Assembly: GCF_000237925.1 (NCBI RefSeq)
Contig: NC_031495.1
Coordinates: forward strand, 23,454,872-23,518,871
Reading direction: 5' to 3'
DNA length: 64,000 nucleotides
DNA from: Schistosoma mansoni
Taxonomy: Eukaryota > Platyhelminthes > Trematoda > Strigeidida > Schistosomatidae
The translations under genes and the position numbers were made by a program. Shown in pieces: positions 1 to 11,806 of the stretch. Position 1 is the stretch's first letter. Each line of letters starts with the position of its first letter. The notes beneath the pieces were generated by a model that searched no databases, had not been told where the DNA came from, and saw only the letters and a list, made by a program, of their open reading frames with translations.

Positions 1-897
1 GAATACTTACTCACAGATTCTAGGCCATTTTTATTTGATGTGATAACAAAGAAATTATCATATAGTCAATCATATAATAACTAATGAATAGCTGAATAAT
101 AAAGAACGTCATATCTGAATCTTTAATGGTAACTATTTAACATTAGATGATTTTAAAAGTAAATAAAAAATGAACTTTCCTAATTTATTAAATTTTGACT
201 CTGATTTTGTTTAATGTTAACTAACTGAAAGTTTTGATTTCCCGCAAGTATTAAGGAACTCATAGTTCATATTAAGTCAGCATTTGTAGTGTTGTATAAA
301 AGCCTTCAAGAGAGTATACTAAGGTTTATTAAAGCATAAGGTATATGGAATTCATAGTTTGTATTTTTTTTGAAAAATTGAACATACACTATTATTCAAT
401 AATAAGTAGTATTTTCAATTCAATTAACTACTTTTTTAATATTTGATTTGTTTACATTACAATCAACATAATTAGTTGAATAATTCTTAATGAATAAATT
501 TTTAAAAAATGAATGAAATTCACAGCAAACTACTGGATCCATGCAACGTATAAGAAATAGATATTTTGTATTTAAAAAATTACTTATCTATCAAACTAAT
601 GAGTGCCAATTAATGGGTAGTAATAAAATTACAGCCTACTCATATTCAAATTAACAGATTGTCATTATTCTAATAAATATTTGTTCTATGATTCATTAGT
701 TTACATGTATAATACTAAAAATAGAAATAATTTATATTAGCTAGTAATTGATGGGTGGAAAGTTAAATAATACAACATAATTTGATTGGGATCATGAATC
801 GATCGATGTTAGAGTTTTAGTGAGAAGCCTTGACCAGTGTAGCTAGTTTGTGTCAGGTGAAAACAATTATCTACCTCATACAATGGAAGATGGTTGC
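1..897. other. AT-rich, no feature recognised
   Basis: No coding signal, repeat family or RNA gene seen. Confidence 0.6.
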
Positions 898-1092
898 GTA
901 CCATTGGATGCTGACTCTGTGATTTAAAGTATAAGCGTTTGCGCGCAAGGTCGAAGGTCCTAAGTTCGAGTCTAGCGTTAAGGCTCGTGAATACTTACTG
1001 CTGATGAGTCTCACACTAGAACGAAACGGCTGTCAAGTGCTTCAAGGTTTTCAATGGGCATGTAGTTTAAATCGACTCATGAATTCAATCAA
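898..1092 (+). repeat. tRNA-derived SINE (family B), old copy
   Basis: A diverged copy in sense orientation. The B-box-like AGTTCGAGTCTAG is followed by a hammerhead core CTGATGAGTCTCACACTAGA and ACGAAACGGCTGTC. It ends with the family's GACTCATGAATTCAA tail. Confidence 0.75.
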
Positions 1093-1458
1093 AAAGATAA
1101 TAATTTGAATAACCAGAAAATAATTTTGTAAGTGACACAACATTAAAATTTGGTTATTTAATCATCTTGCATTATATCTGAACAGATTAAATAAAATTCT
1201 AAAAATTTTTGTGATTTTCAAAGGCTAGCGTCATCTACAGGTAGTAAATGATTAACCAAATAACGGCAGTCTATTTCTTAATTTTTATTCACATGAGTAA
1301 CTAGTTCATTATGATATCTGACGTGAATGATAAATCTAGTTCTAATTGGTAGGTTTCTATTATGAATATTTAAGTCAAAAGTCTTTACCAATTGCAATAT
1401 ATACGGTAAAATATGTTAACATGTGTAAATTTCGTACAAAAAAATAAAACAAAAGCAT

Positions 1459-1674
1459 AGTTGAAAGCATGAGTCAATTGAAGCTAGACCACCATGGAAA
1501 ACCTGGAAGCACTGGAGGCTGTTTCTTCGTATTATGGGACTCCTCAGCAGTGCGCATCCACGATCCCACCTCGCGAGGTTCGAACCCAGGACCTACCAGT
1601 CTCGCGCCAGAGCACTTAACCACTAGATCACTGAACCGGCATCCGATGGTGTTCAATTGAACGATGCTTTCAAC
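1459..1674 (-). repeat. tRNA-derived SINE (family B), antisense, with inverted ends
   Basis: The complement carries TGGTTAAGTGCTCTGGCGCG and GGTTCGAACCTCGCG (tRNA-like boxes) and the hammerhead-like block. The two outer ends, AGTTGAAAGCATGAG.. and ..CGATGCTTTCAACT, are 24-nt inverted repeats with about 3 mismatches. Short open frames on both strands here are repeat artefacts. Confidence 0.85.
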
Positions 1675-2084
1675 TACTGAAATACTAAATCTCCAGAAAA
1701 ACCCCTTCTGAAAACTAAAGCACTCATCTACTTATCTAATAAATAGAATAATTATTCAATGGTTGATTGATTCCTTCAATAATGAAATCAATATGTATTT
1801 CTCATATAAAAACCATGAATCAGGGGATAATTATTTCACTTTTAAAATTGATAGACATGATAATTAATATCAACAGTTTTATATTACATTGACAATTCTT
1901 CAATTCATAACTTATTCCATACCTAACATTGTTGTTAATTGAGTTAGACTACTACTTAATATATTATTATCGACACAAAACTATTGAAATACCTTCTTAA
2001 ATAAATATATAATCATCAAAAATGTTTACATCTAAAACTTGATATTATTTAAATATTCCAAAAAAAAATAGTTTTCATAATTAT

Positions 2085-2265
2085 CATCGGTTAAGTGCAC
2101 AGGCGCGAGACTGGTAGGTCCTGGGTTCGAGTCTCGCGAGGCGGGATCGTGGATGCGCACTGCTGAGGTGTTCCATATTAGGACGAAACGGCTGCCTAGT
2201 GCTTCCAGGCTTTCCATGGTGGTCTAGCTTCAATTGACTCATGATTTCAACTATGAAAATTATCA
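2085..2265 (+). repeat. tRNA-derived SINE (family B), 5'-truncated sense copy
   Basis: It begins inside the A-box region (GGTTAAGTGCACAGG), keeps GGTTCGAGTCTCGCGAG, and has a decayed hammerhead core (CTGAGGTG in place of CTGANGA). It ends at GACTCATGATTTCAACTATG. Confidence 0.85.
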
Positions 2266-2755
2266 TTATATCTACTTTTCCTGAAAAAAATGTTTTTCAA
2301 AGAATTCTTTGATCAATTATGCTATGTATTTTAATAAAGAAAATTGATTAAAGTGTAAATGATAGTGAATTAATGTTAAGTCAAAACGAATAAAAATTGG
2401 TTACATAATTTAACATGCACCTATTTTTTCTCATAAATCTAATAAGTTCACAAATATATTGGATCAGTATGAACTAAATTACTTACAAATTAGTAGTATA
2501 AGATTTAATTGATGTTGTTTTTGTAGTACAATCATATTATAAGTACTATATAGTATTGTTTATTATCTATGTAGCATACAGATAACCGTGTGTATGGTAG
2601 CAGTTGTTTGAATATTAAATAGAAGACTGTGATTGTTTTGTTTTTCTTTCCGTATCTTTTTCATTAACTTCTATGTTCACAAAATGTATGATTGGATTTC
2701 AATAGTGTTGGTTTTTACACCTTGTGAATAAATAATTATGGCAAATATGTATGTG

Positions 2756-2822
2756 CTTACAGTGCCTTCAGGTTTTTAGTGATGATCTAGATTAGATTGA
2801 CTCGTGAATTCAACGATGAAAA
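2756..2822 (+). repeat. SINE family B 3' fragment
   Basis: Only the 3' end is present: AGTGCCTTCAGG.. GATGATCTAG.. GATTGACTCGTGAATTCAAC, matching the family tail. Confidence 0.6.
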
Positions 2823-3326
2823 TATGAATACTTTGTAAATTTCAATATATTATAACTAGTTTAGAATGGACTTAACTACTAAGATAAAAAAAAGAATGAA
2901 CAAAATGAGTATGTAAAACATTCTAAATGAGTCTAGTTAAAAACACTATATTTACTTTTGATAAGTTGAAATGTACAATGATAGGCATCAGAAAATGTAT
3001 GACAAACAAAAAAACAACTAGCAATAAATGAATAAATATGAAGATAAAAGAAGCTGATCAAACTCTATAGTTGACAGAAAACTCTTTATTATTCTTTTTA
3101 ACAGTAAAGGATGATAACGTTGACGGAAAAATTAATAAAATATATAAGATGGAATAAATCAAAATATATGTTTTAGTTAAATTAATCTCCTTGGATAGAA
3201 AAACATATTAATGAATTGAACCAAAGTTAACAAATGCTCTTCTGATATTATTCCTAAATACATGCACATATTCTGTTAATAGGATAAAAGTTTATGGTAC
3301 AGATTTTTGAACATATACATGGAAAT

Positions 3327-3607
3327 TTTATAGAGTTCAGATCATGAGTCAGTTGAAGCTAGACCACCATAGAAAACCTGGAAGCACTGGACAGCCGTTT
3401 CGTCCTATTATGGGACTCCTCAACAGTGGTCTAGCGGTTAAGTGCTCTGGCGCGAGAGTGGTAGGTCCTGGGTTCGAATCTCGCGAGTGCGGGATCTTGG
3501 ATGCGCACTGCTGAGGAGTCCCACAATAGGATGAAACGGCTGTCCAGTGCTTCCAGGTTTTCTATGGTGGTCTAGCTTCAATTGACTCATGATTTCAACT
3601 CTATAAA
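3327..3607. repeat. Foldback SINE (family B) with ~100-bp inverted arms
   Basis: Arm 1 is 3,327-3,428 and arm 2 is 3,506-3,607, with the tRNA-like A and B boxes (TGGTCTAGCGGTTAAG, GGTTCGAATCTCGCG) in the spacer. Each arm carries a hammerhead block and the GCTAGACCACCAT tail. The arms also include flanking TTTATAGAGTT / AACTCTATAAA. Confidence 0.85.
3503..3554 (+). ncRNA. Hammerhead ribozyme, SINE-borne, core intact
   Basis: Order: GCGCACTG (stem I), CTGAGGA core, GTCCCACAATAGGAT (stem II; G-U closed), GAAA core, short stem III CGGCTGTC with the GTC cleavage triplet, then CAGTGC, which pairs back with GCACTG. This is the type I layout known from the Schistosoma satellite ribozyme. Activity is inferred, not shown. 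Confidence 0.65.
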
Positions 3608-3649
3608 ACTACTAAAATCTCCACTAAACCCCTTCTGATATACACGGAA

Positions 3650-4503
3650 ACTTCGACTTCAGAGAAATGGAGTAGTTCAGCAGTATAGTTTTCAGGCTTA
3701 AAACGTATCTAAGACCTCGCACCTTAAGATCTTCGGTCACGCGCATTGAAGCTTAATCTTATTTATCTATTTTAAAGAAAGAAATTAATAGTCTTTATTT
3801 TCCATGATATCAACTTTTTTCTCATATTTTGTTGTTTTATTGTATCGTTTTTTTAATACGACATTTCTCTCATTTTGTGTAATAATTCTATTTTAACTAA
3901 TGAGGCTTAAACCACAGCATTAATCATTTTTTAATAACGATTACCAAGGGTTTATGTACTTAATTATGTAATCATTTTATTTCAAGCCATGTAATCAACT
4001 TATTACTTTCAATCGATTTTCCATGTTCAATTTGTTGTGAATGGTGTAACTTTACAAGATCTCACTTAATCTGTATAACTTCATTTTGATTTTTATGATC
4101 TTTATTACAGTTTATTGACACATTGTTCACAATAATTTGTGACCATCTTTTTCTTTAGTTTTAATACTGAAGTATTACAGAATTCAAGCAAATGTTGAAT
4201 ACCGAACAAAGATAAATTTATGTAATTCTCCCGATATTGTTATTTTTATCTTTTTCGAGATATTGAAGTGGGCTTTAAATACAGATAAACTAAAGAAATT
4301 TTACTACACCTACAAGTTTGTTTCAGACAAAAGAGAGAAATACAATTCCACTATAAAACAAGTTGATAATTTTGTTTTGAAGATACAATGAATGATCGTA
4401 ACCAAAAGTAACAGAAACGTTTTAGAAGATTGATCTATTTAATTGGTCAGAATAAGTATTGAGATCATCGAAGAACAGATTGAGAGATTAAGTGAAATTA
4501 GTT
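3650..4503. other. AT-rich, no feature recognised
   Basis: Only the SINE tail leads in; nothing else seen. Confidence 0.55.
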
Positions 4504-4516
4504 TAAATTTTATTCA

Positions 4517-4905
4517 AGACGGACTTGACACACATGGCATTGATCACCACTCAGTGATCAATCAATTGTGATTACATCTCAGACCTAAAGGAGGTCGGTG
4601 GCGGCGCGAATAGCTCAGTGGTAACGTCTCTGACTATGAAGCTGGGTGACATGGGATCGAATCCGTCAGGGAGCATCAGTTCCTTCAGGATTACAGGTAC
4701 ACCTTGCTGACGGGTGCCAAGTAGCACGAAACCCGGGTAGAAGGTTTCCTATTGACAACCTCCAAGCACCATCTTATCTCAACATAGTGCACGCAGTATC
4801 GAGCCACTAAGGCTAGTGGCCACATTACAACTTGATCGATAGCATTCGATTAGCACTAAGACGGACAAGCATGACATTGATCACCACCCAGTAATCAATC
4901 AATTG
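4517..4905 (+). repeat. tRNA-like hammerhead retroposon (family C) with terminal direct repeats and 13-bp TSD
   Basis: The element is bounded by a perfect TAAATTTTATTCA duplication at 4,504-4,516 and 4,906-4,918. Its ends are ~48-bp direct repeats (4,517-4,566 and 4,857-4,905) sharing ATTGATCACCAC and ATCAATCAATTG. Inside are tRNA-like boxes (ATAGCTCAGTGGTAACG; GGATCGAATCC) and a hammerhead-like motif. The unit period is about 340 bp. Confidence 0.85.
4699..4747 (+). ncRNA. Variant hammerhead motif of family C
   Basis: CTGACGG (one change from CTGANGA), then stem II GTGC-CAAGTA-GCAC, GAAA, and a perfect short stem III ACCC/GGGT ending in a GTA triplet. Stem II differs from the GTCC/GGAC stem of the other families on both sides, so base pairing has been kept while sequence changed. 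The core change makes activity doubtful. Confidence 0.55.
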
Positions 4906-5641
4906 TAAATTTTATTCACTAAGATTGTTTAAAAAACAAACAAAGAGTTTTATCGCTGAAGTGCTTAAATGCTTTGAAAATCACAATACTCAGCTGATTG
5001 AAATAAAAATGAAAACTTTTATTGTACTAACATAGATTACAATTCACTACAGTTTTTTCAAAGATTTATCATTTCACAAACAAAAATTACATAACAGTAT
5101 AATACACAGTTTCATATTTTCCACTAAATAAATTCATTATTCATTATTTCGTTTCAAAATTAAATAAACAGACAAGAGAAGAAAAAAAAACGAAAACTTT
5201 AAAAATTTTAGAATAAAAGAAAAAAAAAAGATAAAACATTTTCCACAGTCGATAAATCACTTTCGTTTATTCGATCAAATTAAAAATGTCTGTCCAATAA
5301 CTAGGATATAATCAGAAAGTATTAATACATTTTTTAGTAAAAATAAACTGATTGAAACCTATACATTCCATGCTATTTTTCGTTTGAAGTAAGTTACCAC
5401 ACAATAAAATACCAGTTTTGATGATAATAATAATAGTAATATAACTTTTATTTAATCAGTCATGATTCATTTCACTTATATGTAAGCAGTACTTTTACTA
5501 TACATGACTGTTATTACTGTTACGCATTTTCTTTATGTAGACAATTGAATCAATAATCATCTGTGGTATAAACTCATGTCAACATCGATCGATAATCTTG
5601 TTATTCTGTCAATCTAACAATGGATTATAAAAGTAACATAT

Positions 5642-6149
5642 TGTTATACCCCGTGGAGATTTATGTATGGTAACTTTGAGAACTATTTGTGGGCCAATAT
5701 GATGTGTATATTTCCTATTATATAATTGTTAAGCAACTGAACTATTCATATTCGTGTCCCTTTTATTAGAACATTTATTTTGACCTATAGACTATTATTG
5801 TACGGTTTACCATTCTTCAGTTATCCTTAGTCCATTAATTGCTGTTCTCCCTATTCACAGCCACATTTGGCTGAATCTTGTACAAATGTCTGTTTGTTTG
5901 GTATATAAACCCAGTATGTTTGTGAATAGTGATTTATACTGCAGAGGCTGTTATTGGTGTTCTGGACTTTACTGACTGGGCTAGGCAGAAAGCAGGACTG
6001 ATAAGTACTCAAGACTGCTCATACAGTTATTGTGTATCATTGGATCCAATCGATTAAAATCATCCCTCTCTAATTCGCGGGGATCAGCACGTTCATATAG
6101 TAAACAGGGCATGTACGCACTCAATCGATATAACACATATTCTGTTACA
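5642..6149 (+). mobile_element. LTR-like fossil, probably a solo LTR
   Basis: A stretch of about 508 bp starting TGTTATACCCC and ending CTGTTACA, with a TATATAAACC box in the middle and a GC content above its surroundings. No internal element sequence adjoins it and no clear target duplication was seen. A related diverged piece lies at 8,820-9,000 on the opposite strand. Family not resolved. Confidence 0.35.
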
Positions 6150-7456
6150 ATTTAAGAAGATTCCACAGATTTTTCATATAAGAACAACTAAACAGATCTG
6201 ACTGATCACATTAATGGCTGTTGAAGTCATTCACTTTCACGATATGCAGTAAAAGATGTCAGTGAACGAAGATTATTTATCAATGTGAGATAAACAGTTA
6301 TTTGATATTTGTAATAGTTTGGTTAACATCGTTGAATTGTTCTATTTGGTATAAATAGTGTTAACCGAAAGACTAAAGTGATTATTCTTCTAGTATCGAC
6401 CTTTGAACAAGCAGCTAGCGAATAGTTAACAGACTGAAGATTATAACTTAGCTTTGAGTATTATAATAGTTATCTAGAAAACTATCGCTTTTCTAAAAAA
6501 TTAAAAATATTATAGTCACTAGTAGTAGGTGGTGACTATTGGTAACATAAAGAATGTATCATAACTCCCACAAGTGTTTGCTTTATTTTTAAATTACCTT
6601 TCCGAAACTTTTAATTCATTCGCGAGGTGTGAAAATTTGATAACTTATCTTAACTAAGTGTTATGTCATATGTAGATATAAAACAATTATAATATTGATT
6701 TTCTCGTCTCTTGAATTTGACAAAATACAGTTTGAAAGAATAATTCAGAATTTAATGTACCTAAAGTATAGATTGTCGATATGGTTTACAACAAATTTTG
6801 AACTCTTCATGGTCCTGAGATCAAAGAGAAAATCGATAATAGATTACACATTTTGTGCGAATGAATCACAGAAGTAAATAAACATATAGGTAAATGAAAC
6901 TTTATGGAGCTTGTCTAACATTGAATAAATGTTTTGAAAACATATCAAGTATTTCAATGTTTCTGTAATAATTTAACAAATAGGTATTGCAATCTTCTTA
7001 TCAACAAATCTTGTCCATTCAGTTACAAATTTCCTAAAACGTCAATAATAATTCACATACCAAAATATCGAGCTTAAGACCAGACATTTTGTAAACTAAT
7101 TAAGAATGAAACAATTAAGTTATCTATTGTTTCCTGATTGCTTTCTATATAATTAAGCGTTATCTTAGTCAATATAATAAAAACAATCATTTTTCATATC
7201 ATGCTTCAGTTAAAGGATTATTGAAAAGTAAGTAATATATTGAATAACTTAATTATATAGAAAGTCATCAAGAAACAGCATGTAGATTCATTGTCTTATT
7301 TCTAATTAATTAACAATGATTTTTGACGGTATTTGCAGATAACTTATACCTATATATATATATACTACCTTGATTTGTACTTGTTTTCCAGTTCGAATCC
7401 TTTTTATCATAAAATCAGATAACAGAATTAGACAATAAGGGATTGTATATTTTGAA
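6150..7456. other. AT-rich, no feature recognised
   Basis: A short chance ORF at 6,695-6,877 has no supporting signal. Confidence 0.55.
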
Positions 7457-7728
7457 TTATGTAATCAGACGAAATTCTATAAAAAAAAACAAAATTATTG
7501 TCCTCTTGTATTCATGCAGGCCTGCATGAACATCATCTAGCAGTCGAACGCCCTGATATGTCTTCATTTGTATCAATGCACGTGGACAACTGTGGACACA
7601 CATTCGACTAGAAAAATGTGATTTCGGATAGAGGCAATTCCAGAAACACCAGAGCTTAGCATTTAGGTCAATCAGCAATAAAAAAGCACATTGAAATTAA
7701 TCTAATTTATCAACCAATCAGGAAAATT

Positions 7729-7989
7729 ATGCAGAAAAGTAGGAACAAAAATCAAACCAATGGGAGATACAACCAAAATATAGAAGTAAACAATGACAGA
7801 TTTAAGGTCAACAAGAACCAATCATCATCGAGGTGTACAGGACAATCTGTGAACCAAATGTGGAGAAATTCGAACACTTCACTTTTACCCGAAGTTTGTG
7901 CTGATGATAACGTCCAGAAGAAAGATGAAAGCTCGATGACTAAACCATCCAGCTCAGAGAACAAAACTCCATCAAAATCATCCACCTAA
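7729..7989 (+). CDS. Unassigned polar ORF, possible exon
   Basis: An 86-codon open frame, rich in N, K, S and Q, ending TPSKSST before TAA. A plausible acceptor (accaatcag|G, phase 2) lies just before its ATG, so it might be a terminal exon of a plus-strand gene. I recognise no domain and found no partner exon. The opposite strand is also open, so it may be chance. On the minus strand at 7,457-7,678 a second open stretch (LNAKLWCFWNCLYPKSHF) is equally unassigned. Confidence 0.2.
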   Translation: MQKSRNKNQTNGRYNQNIEVNNDRFKVNKNQSSSRCTGQSVNQMWRNSNTSLLPEVCADDNVQKKDESSMTKPSSSENKTPSKSST

Positions 7990-8819
7990 GCTAAAAATCA
8001 TCTCCACCATCTCAAAACAAAAGTCAAATAGTTAAATATACCAATAAAATTCAAATGACACTGACCTATTACTACCGTATCAATACTATCCAATCCAGCA
8101 TATAAGAATAAGAATCTTCGTTGTCGTCATAGTGATTTATTGAAAATTGTTCACTGATTGCATGATAAATAAATGTTGAAGGTTTCATTTAGAAATTATG
8201 AGTGTTACAATAACCGAGAGGACTTTAATAAATTAATTATTAGGTTTTACTACAAAAAGTATTGATTGTTAACATAACTCCGAGATTCATTCAGAAAAGG
8301 GAATATTTTATTTGAAAACTCTTCTTTCTGTTCCAGACTTAATGAAACATGTAAATTAATATTAATAACAAAATAAGTAAATAGTGTGAAATTTCAACTT
8401 TTGACCAACAAAATTGACTTTTATTATTGAAGTCAATGTTATTTTTAAAATCAGTATATTTGTACGATCTATAATAAGAATCACTTAGATATCCTATTTC
8501 ATTCAGTATAAAATGTAATGAAACTAGAAGGAATGTGAAATCTACGCGATGATGCATTAGCAAAATCAAAATCAATGTAAAGTCATGACTATACTGATCA
8601 AATTATTGTTAAACAGCGCTAAAAGAGAAAAAAACAAACAATCTGCAAACAGTTCATTCATAAAGAAACTTTACCTTGAACCATTTTAGTAGTAGTAGAA
8701 TTGTTTACAATCAAAGGAAGCATTACTTTGTTTACAAGTAAAGTTTGGAATATCCACTAAAGTATGATATTAATTTTGCTATGTCCTTAACTTAAACGAT
8801 TATCGTGCAATATGATTGG

Positions 8820-9000
8820 CAATTTATATACACTGAATTATACGACCATCTCGTGATGCATATACCTGTACAAACAGCTTATTGTCTCGATTGGTCCTTT
8901 TCTCGCCTAGCCCTGCCTCTTAAGTCCAGAACACAAATCTCAGTCTGTGTGATATAATAAGAGGAATATGAATATACATAATCTAATTGTTCAATACAAT
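8820..9000 (-). mobile_element. Diverged fragment related to the LTR-like fossil at 5.6-6.1 kb
   Basis: The complement shares TTCTGGACTTA and GGGCTAGGC, in the same order, with the 5.6-kb copy. It is old and incomplete. Confidence 0.3.
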
Positions 9001-9384
9001 AAGAATATATGTCTAATATTAGTTCATACATAATTCCTGACGGTTACCATTCATTTATTTTCTTCCAGATATAACAAATTTATGAAAAGAAATCTTTATT
9101 ATGATCAGATTGATCAATTAACATAAAATGTAAAATTTGATTGCTTTTCTTGATCATTCAAAAAAAGAAAAAATATTGTAAAGAATTTTGTTTTACACTT
9201 ATCTATTCTTTATTAATTCTTTTTCCAGATATACTTTTTAGTTACTAGGCATATTGTTACAACCATAAAAAATCACTTATGTTTAATTATTCTTATAAAA
9301 TATAGATCAAACAGTTAATAAACATTATGATAATACAAGTGATTTAAGTAGAAATAATAAAATAATTCAAGTAGTCGAATTATT

Positions 9385-9725
9385 ACTTACTTACTTACTT
9401 ACTTACGCCTATTACTCCCAATGGAGCATAGGCCGCCGACCAGCATTCTCCAACCCACTTTGTCCTTGGCCTTCCTTTATAGTTCTGTCCTATTTTTGTT
9501 CATTCTTCTAATATCGGTCTCCATTTCTCAGCGTAATGTGTTCTTCAGTCTTCCTCTTCTCCTTTGACCTTCAGGACTACATGTGAGGACTTGTCTTGTG
9601 ATGCAGTTAGGTGATTTCCTCAATGTGTCCTATCCACTTCCAGCGCTTCTTCCTGATTTCTTCCTCCGCTGAAATCTGGTTTGTCCTCTCCCACAGTACT
9701 TCATAAGATTTTAAGTTTTCGAGTT
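9385..9725 (-). mobile_element. LINE 3' fragment, RTE/SR2-like, with TAAG microsatellite tail
   Basis: The complement reads as the C-terminal end of an RTE-like reverse transcriptase [30 protein letters not shown], then after several stops and frame changes GRRPMLHWE. It ends in (TAAG)5 (plus CTTA repeats at 9,385-9,405). It is strongly 5'-truncated and dead. Confidence 0.8.
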
Positions 9726-11465
9726 TATCATAAATAGTTCTTCAAAGAAAAAAAATTCACTAATAGAGAATAAATAGTTAGCAATTTGGCTTTTAATTAA
9801 CTTAAATAAAAATCAATACAAATTTATCAACAATTTTAAAACAAAAAGTAGATCTAAAATTTTTAATTAAAGGGAAATATTTTTTTGTTTTCTAAAACTG
9901 TCGTATTCTAAAAATATATTCAAAGAGAGATTTATATTAGTTCAATGAAAGAAATCATTACACAAACTTCCCATAGTCTTGTAATTATGAATTGTATAGA
10001 AGTCAAATAGGCTAGTGTTCTGTATGTAATCAGTTTCCAGGTATATGGTCAAATTACTAGTATAAAAGATGAACAACAAGTAAACCAATAGTGACATAAC
10101 CCTATCGACGACAATAAAAACTGACAGTAATCACTTATCTCGATAACAAAATATGAGGAATATATAAATTTGTATGGCTTCAATAGTAAGTGATAGAACA
10201 TATTTTAGTGTTTATAATACTAGGGCAATAAATTTTTCACAAAAACACTGATAAACAAACCAAGAGAAGGAGAAGCAAAATATCCAAAAACCATAAACGA
10301 AGTGTTTTCAAAAGGCAAAACAAGGGAAAACTAACATGCATTATGGAATAAAATTTTATTATTAAGGTCGATTCGAACGCATAAAGCTGGATTGAGACGA
10401 CAAACCATCGATGCTGTTGTGAAATATTATAACTATATTTCTCAATCCATTAATTACTCACACTGCTGTACTTAGTAAATAACTATTACGAACGATAGGT
10501 CTACTTTACACTTTTGCGAAGGTTACCCGTGAAAGTTTCTATCCAAATACTGTTGAATGTAAATATTTTAGAATAAGATTTGTATATCATACTGGTTTTT
10601 AGTAGATAAATTGATGGATCAGTTTGATGTAATTTCATATTTGTGCACTTTTAAACGTTATCTACGTTCTTCAGTAAATACTATCTAAAAAACCTCACCT
10701 AGGTTGACTCTATTAGACATTACTGTAACGTAAATGTAGTATTTTAGTTTACTAAGTTTTCAATTGGAGAAGGAAAAGTGGTGAGAAACGTTAGAGTAAA
10801 GATGGTAAACCTAAATTAAAGATTAATGTAAGTGTATTACAAGGATAAGATTTTGGGATTTATTTGCAACAAATAGCTTTACAATACATTAAACACTGAA
10901 TTATTTCTGTAACATTCACTAAAGATTAACTGCATACGAACTGACTAACTCTCTGGTCTGAAAGTATTATTCCATTTGTGATGCTTGCGACTACATTAAA
11001 ATGGGACAATTACGACAGCATGCATCTGTTTTTTATGTTGAATGCTGGTGTTCACATCTCGAATACGAACTGGCAAGAAAAAGGTTTCAGGAAATCAGAT
11101 TTTCATCACCGATTTCATCACAATATCTTTTGTTCTTTTTCAGCACACTGTAATGCGGTAAATGTAAAGTTTGAGAACAAACTTCAACATTGCTTGAAAA
11201 TAACCTTGAAGAGCGCCTATCCCCTTTAAGTTGATCAGAAAGAAAGCTGGAATTATGAATACTTTACAATAGAAAGTAGATGATATTAAAATTTATACAC
11301 TGTTTTATTACCAAAAGTAAGTCTTATAAGGTTTGTAAGATGTTCTTGTCTTTTAGAGTGAAATTAGGTTCAGTAAAGGAATTCATGTGTATAGCTATAA
11401 GGCAAACTTTGTGACGACTACGATATCTGTTATTACTTCTCTTATCGAATGTCCAATAAGTCTTG
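9726..11465. other. AT-rich, no supported gene
   Basis: The 83-codon frame at 10,978-11,229 shows no domain and no splice partner. Confidence 0.5.
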
Positions 11466-11806
11466 CTGATTGAAAGCTACACTCGGATCCTAAGCCAGTC
11501 TCGTAACCCCCAAGCTAGAACTACACAGCGACTTGAACACGAGAAAAAAGGCGCAAAATATACGAGAAGCACTTCACTCCTAAGGTTCATTTATGTACAG
11601 AAAATACAGGGTTTTTATAGTATTTTAGAAGTCCTTGAGTTTTTCTTGAAAATTCTAGAATACTATTAAACATAGTAGCAGTGTAGTAATCAGCCAATCA
11701 GAACCTCTACATGTGAATTTTCATTTTCGCGATATTTCTAGCAAAACTTCTAATCAAACGCTGATTGGGTAAAAATGCTTCTTAATGTTTCCTGAGCTTG
11801 TCATGT
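11466..11806 (-). mobile_element. LTR-like fossil, minus strand
   Basis: The complement holds an ACTATAAAAACCC TATA region and a GC-richer downstream part, ending AATCAGCA, inside very AT-rich DNA. No internal coding sequence adjoins it, so a solo LTR is the likeliest reading. Short open frames across it are not genes. Confidence 0.35.

Noticed and set aside
1469-1660. Open frames on both strands containing LKLDHHGKPGS
   Set aside because: The same peptide recurs at every SINE family B copy in several frames; it is repeat sequence, not a gene.
4606-4680. Possible tRNA gene
   Set aside because: A and B boxes are present but the acceptor stem does not close well, and the segment is the head of a retroposon with target duplication.
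9385-9405. TTAC tandem run as an independent microsatellite
   Set aside because: It is the 3' tail of the adjoining LINE fragment in antisense.
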